This document shows positions 13,186 to 27,111 of a stretch of DNA of 64,000 nt, piece by piece. A model generated the notes under the pieces. The model had not been told where the DNA came from, did not search any database, and saw nothing but the letters and a program-made list of their open reading frames with translations. The stretch is from Lineus longissimus (taxonomy: Eukaryota > Nemertea > Pilidiophora > Heteronemertea > Lineidae), in NCBI RefSeq assembly GCF_910592395.1, contig NC_088309.1, forward strand, positions 26,848,599-26,912,598, read 5' to 3'. The translations under genes and the position numbers were made by a program. Every line of letters begins with the position of its first letter. Position 1 is the first letter of the stretch.

Positions 13186-15450
13186 CTGAAATGGTAAAAT
13201 AAAGTGAATTGTTCTATCGTAGAGGTCACTTAATCATACTGGCCAACAACAGCAACAGAAATGAACGGCATACGTTTTCCGGATTAGTGCACCTAGTTCA
13301 CACTGTCACTAAGAGGCAGTTGTGGCCCAACTATGATATGACATCATCCAATGCAACGGGACTCCACCATACCAGAGCAGCATCATCATCCTCACCATTG
13401 CAGCATGTAATTCGCTGCCAAGCCCAAGGAAGCCACTTGGACTCTTGGTCGGACTTGCATTCATCATTTGTTAATCTCCAGGACCAAGACCAAGGGCTTG
13501 GCAAGGCAGACAAGCTTATGCTTTACAAGGTAAGTCAATTACCCCACAAGAGACATTCATCAGGAATTCACAGTCAAGGTGCAAACAGTGAGCCTAAACA
13601 CACCACCCAGCACTAGCCCAACAGTAATCACACAGTGACAGTGTGAGTGTGAGTGTTTAGTGCATTTGGCAGGATTTGTCCATTTTGAAGCATCAATTTC
13701 TGACTTCAGAGTAAATAATTACACTTGATTAGGTTGCAGTCGATAGCAATATCACTCCATAGTCTTGCTTGAAGCCATTTAATGTGATTTAGGGCGTGTT
13801 TTATGCCATAATTATGGAGGTAAACAAGAGTAAAAAATTGCAGGATCCATGAGAGGAGCGTCATTGGAAACCTTGTCCCACACATCACATAAAAATATTA
13901 TTTCACAAAAGTATCTTCTATATTACTTTTAATATCTTTATCTCGTACCACGAATTAAACAGTTTTCAAAAAAGTATACTTCGTGGTGTTTAATTCGTCA
14001 ATTAAAGAGGAAACGTAATGTTTGTGAAATCGCTTATAACATCTTCTATATATTTTCAGCGCCGCCTAGCGTCAGCTGAAAAGTTGTTAAGTGAGAAATT
14101 TGGAGTATCAACAGTCAAAGGAATTCTCTGTTTTCATGTGGATTTAGTTACAATGTTTTCGATCTAAGTATGTAATGTGTTCAGTAACAATCATTAGATT
14201 ATAAAGAAACACAAATTGGTACCTTTTGATTTGTGTAAATCCAATTTTACAGTGGCCACATGTTAGGTTCAACATCACTCATTTTCAATGTTTTGATTTG
14301 TGTGCATTTTGTACTGTGGTTATATAATTGTAACTACTGTTACATGTGTTATAAATGTTAGTGTTTGTCGCTGTACGACAGTGTCGGATCTTATTAATCA
14401 TGTACTCAGTTTCAGCGTCCCTACAATGTACATCTGAGCCGACTACGGACAACAATCCATCCAAGCGCAATGGCTATGCCACAAGCCAATGTGACTGTCG
14501 ACTGTCACTGTGACCCTTCGTTTCAGTTTCTTTGTTTCAGGTGAAAGGTATGCCTGGTCAGCGCCCAAACAAAGTTCTTCGAAAAGGTTGTTCGACATAC
14601 ATAAATCGACATAGATGAATGATAATTTTTAAAAATTGAGCAGTTTTTTGAATTCTTTCTTCCACGTAAAGTCCATTAAAAGCCAGAATTGGTCGCTTTG
14701 GACATAATTGACAGTAAACAGTCTGCACATGTGGAAATTCGACAGCTGTCTTCCATGCAGTGAAACACTTCGCAATAACAGTTAACACCTGTCTGGTGTA
14801 AGACTATTAAAAGTGCATAATTTAATACCAACATAACACTGATTATGTATATGATAACTGAGCGTATAATAGTAGGGTGATAAGTGTCTTGGGCATGATC
14901 AGCAGATGGGTTCTTGCAAGATTGTATCATTGCACTTTCGCATGTATTTGTTCATCACCGTTGTACAAGTTGTATAAGACCAGAGCCTGGCGAGGTTTTC
15001 TATTCGACTCAAAACTGCTCTTCAAACATAAGTGTTTCAGAACTTTTGAGAAACATTTCTCCTAGGTCTGAGCTATTCACAAACAGAAGGATTTAGAGCT
15101 ACAATAGAACCTCTCTATTAAGGACACCCTCGGGACTGACAAGTGCTGTCTTTATAGAGAGGTGTCCTGATTAGAGAGGTCAAATTGAATGGAAACACCC
15201 AATTTGGGACCAAAACCAGTGTCCTTAATAGAGAGGGTGTCCTTAATAGAGAGGTGTCCGCTAAGGGAGGTTCTACTGTAGTTCCCTCCAACCCCAGGAA
15301 TATTCAAATGGTGGTGTCATCTCAATGTTCACTCAATTGTCTGTGAAGAATTAGTGTTATACATTTACATGTACGTGTGATCTTTCCTTTTTGTAGGGTA
15401 CATGTTGATGGCAAACTGAAGAGTTTCGGATTGGCAAGAAAGATTTCAGA
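13186..15450. other. Divergent intergenic region between NWD-like and PAM
   Basis: The NWD-like gene reads left and PAM reads right, so both promoters and any 5' UTR exons should lie here. A 135-residue open frame at 13209-13616 (plus) has no domain signal, and an overlapping open frame exists on the other strand; I treat it as chance. A MITE-like element occupies 15100-15280, only about 170 bases before the PAM start codon. Confidence 0.5.
15100..15280. mobile_element. MITE-like element, CARTAGAACC terminal repeats, TA-flanked
   Basis: Bounded by TA on both sides. The left end reads CAATAGAACCTCTC and the right end GGAGGTTCTACTG, which are near-perfect inverted repeats. The interior repeats AGGACAC and GAGAGGTGTCC several times. 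A TA target and non-coding interior fit a Tc1/mariner- or pogo-type non-autonomous element. The family is an inference; the inverted ends are directly visible. Confidence 0.8.
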
Positions 15451-18400
15451 ATGTTCACAAAAAGGATACCCCAGATTCTGACGGCTCTAGGGATCATGTT
15501 GACTCTTACTCCTGCTGCTGTCGTGGAGCGGACTGCTACTCCCAGAAAAGGAGTAAAGGACGACACACATACAACCAAAATACAAATGCGGATGCCTGCC
15601 ACCCATCCTGATTCAGTGAGTTCATTTATTTAGTCCATTTTATACTTTATAGAAAATAATCAACACTAAGTGTTCTCCACAAGGCCATTTGTCAGGGCAT
15701 ACCTTTTTTCTCTCGAATTTTGTAAAGTTTTTCTATACATGTAGGACCACCCTACCTTTAATTTGCTGGCTACCCCATCGTCCTCATGTTGCACACTGAC
15801 AAAACTTCATATCAAGGGTACCACTCTACTTTGAGAAAACCCTGCAGAGAACACTGCCCTGATGTGGACACGCTGCTTTGAAAGTTACTGCATTATAATT
15901 CGACCGCATTTGCCCAGATTGTAGTGTGTACTGTAACGTAAACAGGTCCATTTGAAGAGTTATGAAGAGTAAGCTTCCCAAAACTGTACATGTTTTGTGA
16001 GGCTCTCGCATAGTGCAATGTGCGTGCATTCTGGTAGTGGCATTGATTCTACACAAGGACATTAACCATAGTTTGACTTAAGTAACAGGGCTTTACACGA
16101 GGTTAGCCTGAAATGTACGCATACCAAGTATGCACTAGTGACTGAACACTTGACTGAATTTCATTTATTGATCATGTTTTCATCATTGGGGTTATTGGCT
16201 TCTCATGTATTTATGATGCATGTGATGTGTTAGGCATCATTGATTTTTATCTCCTCTCCTGGTTATTTCATAGCATAGCATACATAGCAAGTTCCATTTG
16301 GTTTTCTGAGTAGGTCATGCATGCTGTTTGTGGCCAAACTTAAGTCTTCAAGTGACGAAGGGCAGATAATGCGCATGTTATTCAATATGAAATGTCAATC
16401 GTCATTGGTATGTGATTCATCTTCCATTCAGGTTTACATCCTGTCACCTTGAAAAAATGCAATCTGTATATTAAAGTTTACATGTGCGACTGGCTTATCT
16501 GAGTACAATGTACAATGTAATTATTGGTGTTCGTGGCTGTTGGCCTCCTCCCCTAGTTACCATGGCAACTTGACGTCAGGATGTCACAATGCAATGGACG
16601 CTCACTGACATTTTCTCTTTTGCTTCATCAGACAGATGAAGTGATAAGTAAGTGTAGTCGGTGAGAGTAGTGTACTACAATCATGTACCGGGGTACATGT
16701 ATATGTATGAGACGGAGGGAACTCATTGGCACTGGCACTGTGGAAAAGCATCCAAATTCATTATGATCCAGGAGGTTGATGGTTCGAGGCTTGGTCGTTT
16801 GGTGCGACTTGGTACAAGAAGAATCAATCTCATTCTCTTCAGGTTTATAGTACAATAAATAATGCAATTATCATAGCATTTGCTACATGTACATGTAATA
16901 CCAGCAGTGTATGACATGTATGACTGGTCAAAAGAATCATGACCACCTTCCGTGTTTTTTCTTTGATAGGATGACAGCTATCTGTGTACGTCTGTTCAAC
17001 TCCCAAGTGCTCAGAAGAAACAGTACATCAGTAAGTATGCTGGCGATAAATATAACATCAGTAGTTTTGTGGTATTGTTCTGCCCACCATGTCACCTCAT
17101 TCGACATCAGCATTCTTCACTCAAGTGTCTGACATTATATCCAGCATGGATTGTTTGAAGTCGAATGTTTGATCTATCGTTGTTATCGTCTTTTTCATGA
17201 TGAGAAATATTGTTTTTCCAGTTCATGCTATAATAAATAATGATTCTCGCCAATCAATCATTCAACAAAGTTCAAGTGGTCATGGGTTTTTTGTGGTTTG
17301 GTGTGTGACTGTGAATCATTGACAGCTTACTACTATGCCACGTTCACACCAATACCACTTAGTGCCACTCGCTGGCAGCTGCCACGCCATCTATGATGAG
17401 CCCTGTCATCAACTGGATGTCATGTAGGAATTCCATCTTATTCCAAATCTTACTTGTCTACATGTAGTCATTGATTACAATCGTATCAGGACATGAACAT
17501 TACAAGGCATTGCAAGATTCTCTAGCCTCATTGATAGCATCTATCTGAGATGAAAATGTCCCCCTCTTTTCCCGTGAGCATTGTTATGACCATCCCGCAG
17601 AATAAATGACCATAAGAAAAGGATGAAGTACGATTATATCTCATCCTATGCATTCAACTGAAGATGAATTGCTTGCCAATATCAAAGACTAACTTTGAAC
17701 AGCTATCAAGCGCCAAAGAATTTGATATGATTTATATGTTCATGTATGTATGACTGCAACTGCGGGGGAGGTGATGCCGGAAGGCTGTTTGGCAGGTCCA
17801 TACATAGTGTTGTCATCTTCAAGTAATGTTACCATGGAGTTTGGTGGAGTGGTTAAGTAATGCTTTCATAAAGTGTGAAAAGGAAATATTGACTAGTACA
17901 TGTTATGTATGTAACTCCCAGGGGCCAATTACAGTGGAACCCTGGTAACATGACCACTTATGGGACCGAGGTTGAATGGTCGCGTTTGTGAAGTTGAAAA
18001 TCCGGGGACAAAATGCATGATTAGGTTTTCCCACCAAAATTTTGAACTGATTCTGAAAAATTTTCAAAGCCAACATTTTTTTGGGGCTGATGATGTTTCT
18101 TCATTTTGAGCAGAAAAAAGGTCAGGTTGACAAATATTTTTAGATCACTGTTCATATTCTTAGTACATCAGGTAACTTTTCTATGCCGTTTCAGTTCAAT
18201 ACAAGCCTAGTGCTGATGACAAGACAGTTCATCACATGTTGCTGTTTGGGTGCTCAAAACCTGAAAGCATGGAGAAAAAATGGTGAGAACAAAATAGATC
18301 CTATCCTCATAGAGAGAATGTTGTGTGTATGCAGGTCAACATTTAGTTTGGCCATATATTTGGTCATAGTTCGGATGTACGACAATATGAACCAGCATCC

Positions 18401-21400
18401 AAGATTCTCTTAGTCTCTCTCTATCACCGCTACTATCCATTGTGATTGTATGTGACACTAAGTGATTGATCATCCAGAGTCACATTGATACGTCATGAGG
18501 TTATGTCCTTATTTGAGCCGGCACTCATTTCATCATAGTCATTGGAATTGGGAAATATGTGTTCAATGGGAAACTTTGACTGGAAGGTTCCAAGTGACGA
18601 TAAACACAAGTGTCATATTTTACATGTAGTCCAGGTCCATGTGTCTGTGTCTGTGTCTCTTGATCAAAATATCATTCATTATGGCTGAAGATAGAAATGC
18701 TGGTTGTCAAGGCAAGAAAGTACACCACCAGTGAGTGATGAGGATCATCCTAAAGAAAAAACAAGCATGATGAATTTCCTCTTTAAATCCTCTGACAGTA
18801 GCGTATTGATGCCAGCAGTCAGTGAACTAACGAGGCGGGCATTAGGCACAACACAACCCTCTGGGAATCTAAACCAATTAAACAGTTGCGAAATATCATC
18901 TGCCGAAGGAATCTTAGCATGTCGTTATTAATGATGCACAGCTTAATAATGGATGAAGCATTGAAGATTCTGAGTCTAACCACTTAGATTTCAATGTTAG
19001 TTATAAGATTTTTGTTGTTTATTGTATTAGTGGAGCTGAAATGGTGATCTAGAACATATCGGAATAGTTGAACATCCCATATCGAACACTTAGAAGAATC
19101 AGTGTTTTAAGTTTAATGGAGAGGTGTCCAGCTACCAGAGGTGTCTGTTAGAGGGGTTCAACTGTACATCATCAAGATCTCTGTAATTATGTTTCTTGTG
19201 TATAGCTGAACCAATATCACTGCAATAAAGATAAGGCAGCTGGTTCTTGTTGATCAAACATCTTGTTACCACAAATGATGGTAGTTATTTATTCATTTCA
19301 GGAATTGCCGTGGGGCTTGTACTGGTAAAAGCGTCATTATGTATGCATGGCCCAAACATGCACCAAATTTGATTCTGCCTGATGGTAAGTTAAGGGAACT
19401 TCTATGAGAAGAGAATAGGACTTGTCATTTTGCTGAAGGACACTGGAATACAGTGCTGTTACGAGTGCCAAACCCCACAACCTCTTTTATAGTTATGTTT
19501 TTGACTGACTATCCCGTTATTGGGACATTTACATCATAAAAAGTTTAATGCACATGCTTCTACATTTACATCTCCATGTATACATCTGTTTTCACAAGCG
19601 ATACTACCACACGTATTGAACTGTTGGAGATGGACAGTTGCCCAATTGTGGCATCTCGCTGTCACTGCTAGTGCCAGTATATTTGCCATCTCCCTGTGCA
19701 AACTCCCCAGAGACATGTCCTGCACATTGTACTGATCTAGTAGACAGTTGAGTATTGATTGTCTCCGATAATTCTCATCTCTCATCATCAGAATCGCTGT
19801 AACCGGCCACAGCTGGTCAAGTGCTATGTCTTTATATATACAATTACAACTTCATGTACCTGCATATACAATTCTTGTTGTGCAGGAGGGTACATTGTTT
19901 GCCGTAATGAATTATCTTTGAATGAAATTGATTTTCTTTTCTTTTCAAAGGTGTTGGATTTGCTGTTGGAGGTGATACAAATGTAGACTACCTTGTTCTG
20001 CAAATTCACTATGCGTTCAAATTTAAAGGTAAAATATGAACAGCCAGCATGGTCCTACTTCAAGTAGTCATAAGCTCCTTCTCCATGAAAGGAACTTGTG
20101 CTCGAAAAACTACCTGAATAATAAGACAAATATTGAGCCTTCTGTCACAATTCTTAAAATTTGTTCAATCTCACAAAGTAGTCTTCAGTCATGTTTTCTG
20201 CAATACCCTGGATGAAGAATTGTGCAAATAATTCTTCTGCTGCCATACATAGAAATCACCTGAAGTAGCTTCTACATGTACGTCAGAACAATGTCTTTTC
20301 AACAGAGTGAGCTGTTTTTTCTTGTGGGTATTAATGGATTTTCTTTGCCTTCCAGCCGAACAGAAAGCTGACATATCAGGAATGGACATCACATTGACAA
20401 GTGTGGTACAGCCATACATCGCTGGCATCTATCTATTGTACTCTGTATACGATAATATCCCACCACGCACTAACAGTAAGTGGATGTACTGGGTGTAGCA
20501 AAATAGTTTTGCTACTTTTAGATACAATTTTTGATAATATCTTTTTACACCCTGTACATGGTACAGTCTCAGTTATCTGTCGTTGACTTGACTTACCAGG
20601 GTAGATTTAAGAGATCTATGCTGTCCTACATCAATGTCAACTGTTGAAGCTTCCCTCAGTCGCTGGCGTATTGATAGATTCCTAGACTCCCTTGGAGGAT
20701 TAGCATAAAGTAATTGGCTGGTTTGGTCATCCATGTTCACTAGATATCAATGTGGCCATTGTTTGACAGGAGATGTCAGTCAAGAGCCGCCTGTGATGAT
20801 GTCCTTCTTGACGATTTGCTCTTACAACTTTTTTCTTTTTTGCTATGCAGATTATGACATCCCAGTTAGCTGTCAGTTCAAAGCAGACGTTGATGAAATC
20901 CATCCATTTGCGTTCAGGCCACATGCCCATGATTTAGGTAAGTCCTAGTCAGATTTTGAAGTCCAATCATTTGATGCACCTTTTCAAACACCTATTCAGT
21001 TCCTATTTCAACAACAGCATCAGATGTGTCATTTGAAAAGTTAGGAATTGAAATTTTTTTGATATTTTCTCCTTGGAGACTTATTTGGAAATTGAGGTAA
21101 TTATGACTCATCCTAATACTGACAACATGTGTCTCTTAGAGTTCAAGTGCAAACTTGCCAATATTGTAAATCTTGTTCTTCCAGCTACAAGTATAACAGG
21201 CTACTTGAAGAATGCTACCTCCACGTATGTGATAGGACAGGGTGACCCACAGCTACCTCAAGCATTCTATCCTATTGAACAGCAATTCACCATCAAACCT
21301 AACGATTATGTTGTAAGTAGGCTTGTTGCTGTCATGTTCTGATCTGTCCATTCTTCCTTTTGAAAAGAAGTTTGTCAGTAAAATCAGTTGCCTCAGAACT

Positions 21401-24400
21401 GGACACTCATGCCTTGAAGAGACTCGGCATTTGGACATGTGCCAGTGCAGTATTGACAGCCAAACTCCAGTCCACCTACTGCAAGATTCTCCAGCCTTCT
21501 CAGCTATAAAGCTTCAGCACAAGTGATCTTCATGTTGAGTTTCTTGTTTGTGTTTCTGGTTGTCTCTATGCTTGAGTTGTCATGTCTTTGTCGATGATTT
21601 CAATGAAGTCCTCTCCTCAAGCTTAACAAACACTTCTGTCAATTTCAGGCTGCGATTTGTTCTTACAACTCGATGAATAGGAACACAGGAACAAGTATTG
21701 GGTGAGCAAAGCAATACCACTCGTAACCCAACTAGTCAACATGGTGTTTGTTTAGAAAACCTGCAACAAACTGCACAAGTTATGTTGTAGGTGACGAGAA
21801 GCGCCACGTAGCCAGGTGAATCTGGTATTGTGTGACATTGAAGTCTTGTGTCCCACCACTCTCTCTTGAGAGGTTTAAGATTCACATGCGCTCCCAGCTG
21901 ATAATTTATGTGAGATATCAGAATGATGTCATTTTGTAAACAAAGATATCCATCTCTAAAGTTGTTTGTTATGTTTTAGATCTCACCACGCTGACGAGAT
22001 GTGCAACTTCTACATGATGTACTACACAAAGAACACACCAAAAGCAAAGTCGTACTATCAGTGTACGGGAAACAATTATCCAGAAATGATTCAAAATCTA
22101 CCTCACGTTGATGCTCCGTCTCAAATAATGAAGAAGCAGGGTAAATATCCCACGGTTGGTCGCAATGATCGTCAAGGTTACGATAGTGAACACGATCCAT
22201 ACCAAGGTTACGAAAGTGACTATCGGTACGCTCCGCAGCGTAAAGATTACTCTAATGATTACTATAACAACTACGACTTGTCTAACCAACGCAGTCGTGG
22301 CCGAGGGCAATACCGTGATTACGATCTCCCCAACCCTGAACCCCAACAGTATGACTCGGATTATGGAAACCTCTTGTCTGGTCTGGAACGAACGTATTTC
22401 CAAAATGGTGGCCAGGATTTGCTTGCTGCTCGATCGACTTTAGCACCTCCTATTAACCCTCCACTTTCTGTCAAGTCGCACGCTAATAAGCCTGGTGTTA
22501 GAGCTAAATCTAGGTTGCAACCGACTAACAAGGTGAACGTTGGTGGTAGTGGTGGTGGTAAGGTGGTGGTAGAGACTAAGGCACCAGAGAAGACGATCAC
22601 ACTGGAGACAACAGGTTTGCCGCCTCCTATTAGTAAGTACTAACACTAACAAAGAGGTGATTCAGGAGTAGTGTCGGCAGTGGCCATCTTTATGAGGCAG
22701 TCACTCAAATGATACAAGTGATTCATTGAGAGTGTGATCATTTTAATCGATAGAATCCACTAAATTTTGTAGACAGAAAATGTGCTTCATTCAATCTTTT
22801 ATTTGCATGGTGGATATTTCATCCTCGAGATTCCATGCTCCTGAATCACCTTCCCCTCTTTGTAAAGCTGCATTTGACCTCCATCACTTCCCTTTACAAA
22901 CTTGGTGATTTGGTTTTGGCTGCCGATTGTTTTGATAATGAAGGGGTGCATACAAGAAACCGGTAACCCTCACTTTTGGCGAAATCGAGTTCTTTGTGCC
23001 TGTTGCAACCCAGTTTGTGAGTTAGTGAGTGAGCCAACCTGACTTGTGTCTTGCTTTATTCTCTCTCTGTACGGTAGTTTCTGACCTTACTGGTTCGAGC
23101 TTGAGTGTGGTTTGCGTCTGAATTCAAACTAACTGCTTGCTCATTCTGCCATCATATTGCTAACTCCGTCTGATCTGGTGTAGGTCTGACTGAACCTTTC
23201 TTGAGTTTTGCTTGTTAGCCTGTTGTCCTCACAGCGGTCTTACGTTTGTTTTCTTACGAGGTACCAGTAGCACAGATGCAATGCTGGTGAGATTACTACC
23301 TCATGACAGTGGCCATCAACATTTCAAGTCTTAATCACTCACTTGTTTACATGTTAGTTCGCTTGCCTTGCAGAGGTTGAGTTTGTTCATGACTGGCCCA
23401 GTAAGGATGCTCAGAGTAAGCTGAAACTGGGACAGGTTTCTGGAGTGACTACCGTGGGTAATGGAGACGTCATCATCTTTCAACGTGGCAAGCGGGTCTG
23501 GGATGGCACGTAAGTAGATATATCAGTGAGCTTTTGCCAAAATGTGCTGATGTGTGGAAAATTGGGTGTCCCCTAGGTTTCAAACAATAAGCAAATGTAG
23601 CAATCAAGAGCAGGCATCGCTAAAGTTATTGAAATACTTTCTGTGAAACCAGTTCATTTATGTATGCAAATAACAAGTAATGCATAGTTGAAATTCTCTC
23701 TTTCTAGAGCTTTCAAGAGTGATGAAACCTTAACAGAGCACAACCGCTTCCCTATCAAGGAGAAAACGATCATACGATTTAACAAGGCTGGAGATATCAT
23801 GGATCAATGGGGAGAAAACTTGTAAGTACCCCCTGCTCATCTTCAGATTATGCCTATATCATGTACAGAAATATATTTACAGATCAGGTCGCAATATTGA
23901 TGTTTAGATCCTGATTTCAAGATAAATTTCCATTTCTGGTTGCAGCTTCTACATGCCTCACGGTATACACATGGACAAGAAAGGCAACCTCTGGATTACG
24001 GATGTCGGCATGCACCAGGTATTCCGATTTGATGCCGGCATGAAGGTCAAGCCCTCCCTGGTTCTTGGAGAGTTCTTGAAGCCTGGCAAAGATGACAAAC
24101 ATTTCTGTAAGCCTTCCGACGTGGCTGCACTAGACAATGGAGACTTTTTTGTCACTGATGGGTAAGAAATTTCATTTTTTACTTTGACAAACAGCAACAA
24201 AGGCTGAAAGCTTTGAGGTCCTCCTTTTCGACGTTGATAACTGTGGAATCTCGTTGCAGGCATGTGCAACCGAGCGTGATGTTGGAGATGTTCATTTACC
24301 TAATTAGAGGTTCTACCCCAGTAATTATTGAGTTATGCATTATTATAATGATCTTTGCTCTACATTGCAGATACTGCAATACCCGTGTCATGAAATTTGA

Positions 24401-26292
24401 TACAAACGGAAAGTTATTGAAGAAATGGGGAAATCCTTCATTGGGAATCGAAGTCCCACCAGCCAATGCCTTCTACATCCCCCACAGTATCACCCTCGTT
24501 GAGGACAAGAAGGAAGTCTGTGTGGCTGATCGGGAAAATGGCCGTGTCCAATGTTTCGATTATGATGGTAAATTCCTGAGGAAGCTGAAGCCAAAGGAGA
24601 TTGGGGACAGGTTATTTGCTATTTCCTACAGTCCTAAAGCAGGTGAGTTGGTGTTCAGTTTTTAGGTGGCATTGAGTGTAAGTCGTAGAAAACTTGTAGC
24701 TTTATTTACAGTTATTTTGTCTGAGCACCTTGAAGGCTACTACTGCTACCCTTATATTGCCTTCACAGAAACTGCCAAATCTGTGATTGTTATTCTCTTT
24801 CATGGTATCCTTCCTCATCAATAGGTGGTGTTCTGTATGCTGTCAATGGACCTGACTTCTACAGTGACAAACAACCAGTGGCAGGGTTCACAATGCAGTT
24901 GGAGACAGGACAGGTCCTGCAGACATGGGAACCATCAACAAAGGTAAGAAGCTCTCCACAAAGTTTGACACTTGCTTGGTTGTACGGCTGGTCACATGTT
25001 TATCTCTACATCCAATCATGGGGTCTTTCTTTGGCTTGCCTTTGAGACACTCAGGTCTTAGTAATCTCACTGTCTCATCTCCTTTGAAGAACAAGTCAGT
25101 CAAAGTGAAGCGACTTACCTAAGTTCTCATGCAAGATGCTATTGCCCATCAATATACAAATATATCTTTGTCTCTTTCAGACTATTAAATCTTTGGCCAA
25201 CCCCCATGATGTTGCTGTGACTCGTGATGGTGATGCATTGTACGTGGCTGAGATTGGCCCTAACAAGATATGGAAGTTCAGGATTAATGAAATATCTAAA
25301 GGTAGGTCATGTGGATCATTCTCTTGTTGATTGTGTTGAAAGAGAGATGAATACTCGCTTCAGTGGCAATGCTAGTTGTGTTGTTGGATGGCTTCATCTT
25401 GTATGGATAGGTTTTCTCTTGAAGTGACTCTATTTGCTGGTCTGTGAGCTATGTATTTCAGTTCTAATGTTGTAATTTGTTTTCAGTTCAGGGTGAAACG
25501 TAAGAAGAAAATCTGAATGTGTTGTCAATCATAATGGAAGGCAAGGTGTAGTAAATGGTAGAAATCTTGATGGTTTGACCAATACTGAGTATATGTTTTT
25601 CCAGGCGAGATATCATACAGGAAGCTGCTGCCAAACAAAACAAAAAAGATCAATGAACCTGCAGCTTGGGTGTCCGGTGATGGGAGGAAGACCGTCGATA
25701 ATCATGACGACTTGGCAGGCGGCGATATGAGCGCATCGATGATCATAGGGGCCCTACTCATTGTCCCGATTATTGTTATAATAATAGTCACAGTTATTAT
25801 ACGATTACGAAAAAGTGGTAGGTTCCTATAGTTATTTGATTCATTATGTCTGCAGCATTTGTAACAGTGATACATCTTACTTATCCTAATTTCGTAGTGA
25901 TCGACTTTCATCATAAATTAATAATCTCTGTTTGAAATTCCGTGCCTTTTGCAAATGACACTGCAACAAAAAAAAGGTGGCGTTGATGATTCTGTGAACT
26001 GGTGTTAGGTACAACAGGTACCTGTAATGAAATAATCCAGCTGGCTTTTGAAATTTTTGAGAATGTGCAAAGTTTGATTTCTTTTAGATGAATCTTTTTT
26101 CTCTCTTTCTTTCCAGGTAAACTACGATTTAACAAAAATTACAAGAATAGAAAAAATAAATTAAATCTCGGGAGTTTCTTTGGTCGGCATAAAGGGTTTG
26201 ACCAGCTGAGTCAGGATGATAGTGAGCACGAACTCGACCATCCGAGCGACTCGGAGGTGGAAGAATACACTGCTTCAACACAAAAGGCATGA
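15451..26292 (+). CDS. PAM: Peptidylglycine alpha-amidating monooxygenase, bifunctional and membrane-anchored
   Basis: Converts glycine-extended peptides to alpha-amides in secretory granules: PHM hydroxylates the glycine and PAL cleaves it. Coding exons: 15451-15615, 16970-17030, 18195-18282, 19302-19384, 19951-20028, 20356-20475, 20851-20937, 21185-21312, 21649-21701, 21980-22632, 23374-23509, 23708-23821, 23946-24161, 24371-24642, 24825-24943, 25181-25301, 25605-25817, 26117-26292. Total 2883 nt, 960 residues (mammalian about 973). A hydrophobic N-terminus looks like a signal peptide. PHM copper ligands are present: H88/H89 (HHMLLFGC), H152 (QIHYA), H223/H225 (RPHAHDLG), M295 (DEMCNFYMMYY). 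PAL zinc ligands are H594 (YMPHGI), H699 (YIPHSI), H800 (NPHDV). Tyr662 (DGYCNTR) and Arg715 (VADRENGR) match mammalian active-site residues. A transmembrane segment spans about residues 877-897, followed by a basic then acidic tail ending STQKA. A 653-nt exon encodes the Tyr/Asp/Arg-rich PHM-PAL linker. Confidence 0.97.
17930..18005. mobile_element. Fragment of a CAGTGGAACC-type element in a PAM intron
   Basis: Begins TACAGTGGAACCCTGG, followed by TTATGGGACCGAGG, like the left end of the elements at 42291 and 15100. No matching right end was found, so the right boundary is approximate and the copy is probably decayed. Confidence 0.5.
19106..19166. mobile_element. Right-end fragment of the AGAGGTGTCC element family
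   Basis: Contains TTAATGGAGAGGTGTCC, GAGGTGTCTGTTAGAGG and a terminal GGGGTTCAACTGTA. This mirrors the right half of the element at 15100-15280. It lies in the PAM intron between exons 18195-18282 and 19302-19384. The left half is not recognisable. Confidence 0.6.
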
Positions 26293-27105
26293 TGAGAATT
26301 GTCTATTTTTATATGGTGGTGGGTTGGCCCTGGCTGTTTGAGGAATGGATAAGCTCTTTTTCATTGGCTGTTTTATATTGGCTAAATAAGAAGTTCGTCT
26401 TCATTATTTTCTAATGACCAAAACATTTTTTTGGCAAATTGAGGTTATTCTTGAAAATAGAACCCCCACAAAGTGATCTTTCCAAGAGTCCTCAAAGAGC
26501 TAGGGAGAGTTTGCGATGATGAGAATCTGAGTTGTTTGACATTTGTGACCAGTTTTGGCAAAAGTAGGCAGGCACTTGGCCGTCAAAAACAGATATTGAG
26601 TTATTGGATCAGCTTATTATACCTTTAAAATGATATATGACACGTGTGAGAATTGCTTGAGATGTTGTACACGTGACCTATCATTCGTTAAAGTTTTTGA
26701 GAAAAAAGATGTGTCAAGCACCTGTTTTTGCCAGAGAAGGTCATATTTGAGATTCATGAAGCAAGGTAACATGTCCCTTGTGATGAGTAACATTATTGCT
26801 GACTTAATTTTAACAAATATCTTACCCTTTTCATAGGCTGGACAAAAAATGCATCGACACAGGTTCAGGGTAGATTTGTTTTTACATGCGTGTCGTTTAA
26901 GAAGGTTTTTTCCATGATTGCTGATTGTCCCTGTCTGAATGTTCTAACGTTTCCAATTCTTGCTTCAGAATGGTTCTAACAATTATAAAAATCCAAAAGA
27001 AAATACTCCAAGGTAACAGTTTTGGTGGTTTGGTATTTCTAACTTGAGAGCATTTTGGTGTTGGAACCTGGGCCTGAGGTGATAGCGATACCTCCCGTCA
27101 TTATG

Positions 27106-27111
27106 AATAAA
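27106..27111 (+). promoter_or_regulatory. Candidate PAM poly(A) signal (proximal)
   Basis: AATAAA about 0.8 kb after the PAM stop codon. Motif only; the signal at 28857 is an alternative. Confidence 0.35.

Noticed and set aside
13209-13616. 135-residue plus-strand open frame between NWD-like and PAM
   Set aside because: No domain, low-complexity Ser/His content, an open frame on the opposite strand over the same bases, and no splice partners.
18704-18931. 75-residue open frame in a PAM intron
   Set aside because: PAM exons on both sides join in phase without it, and it has no domain signal.
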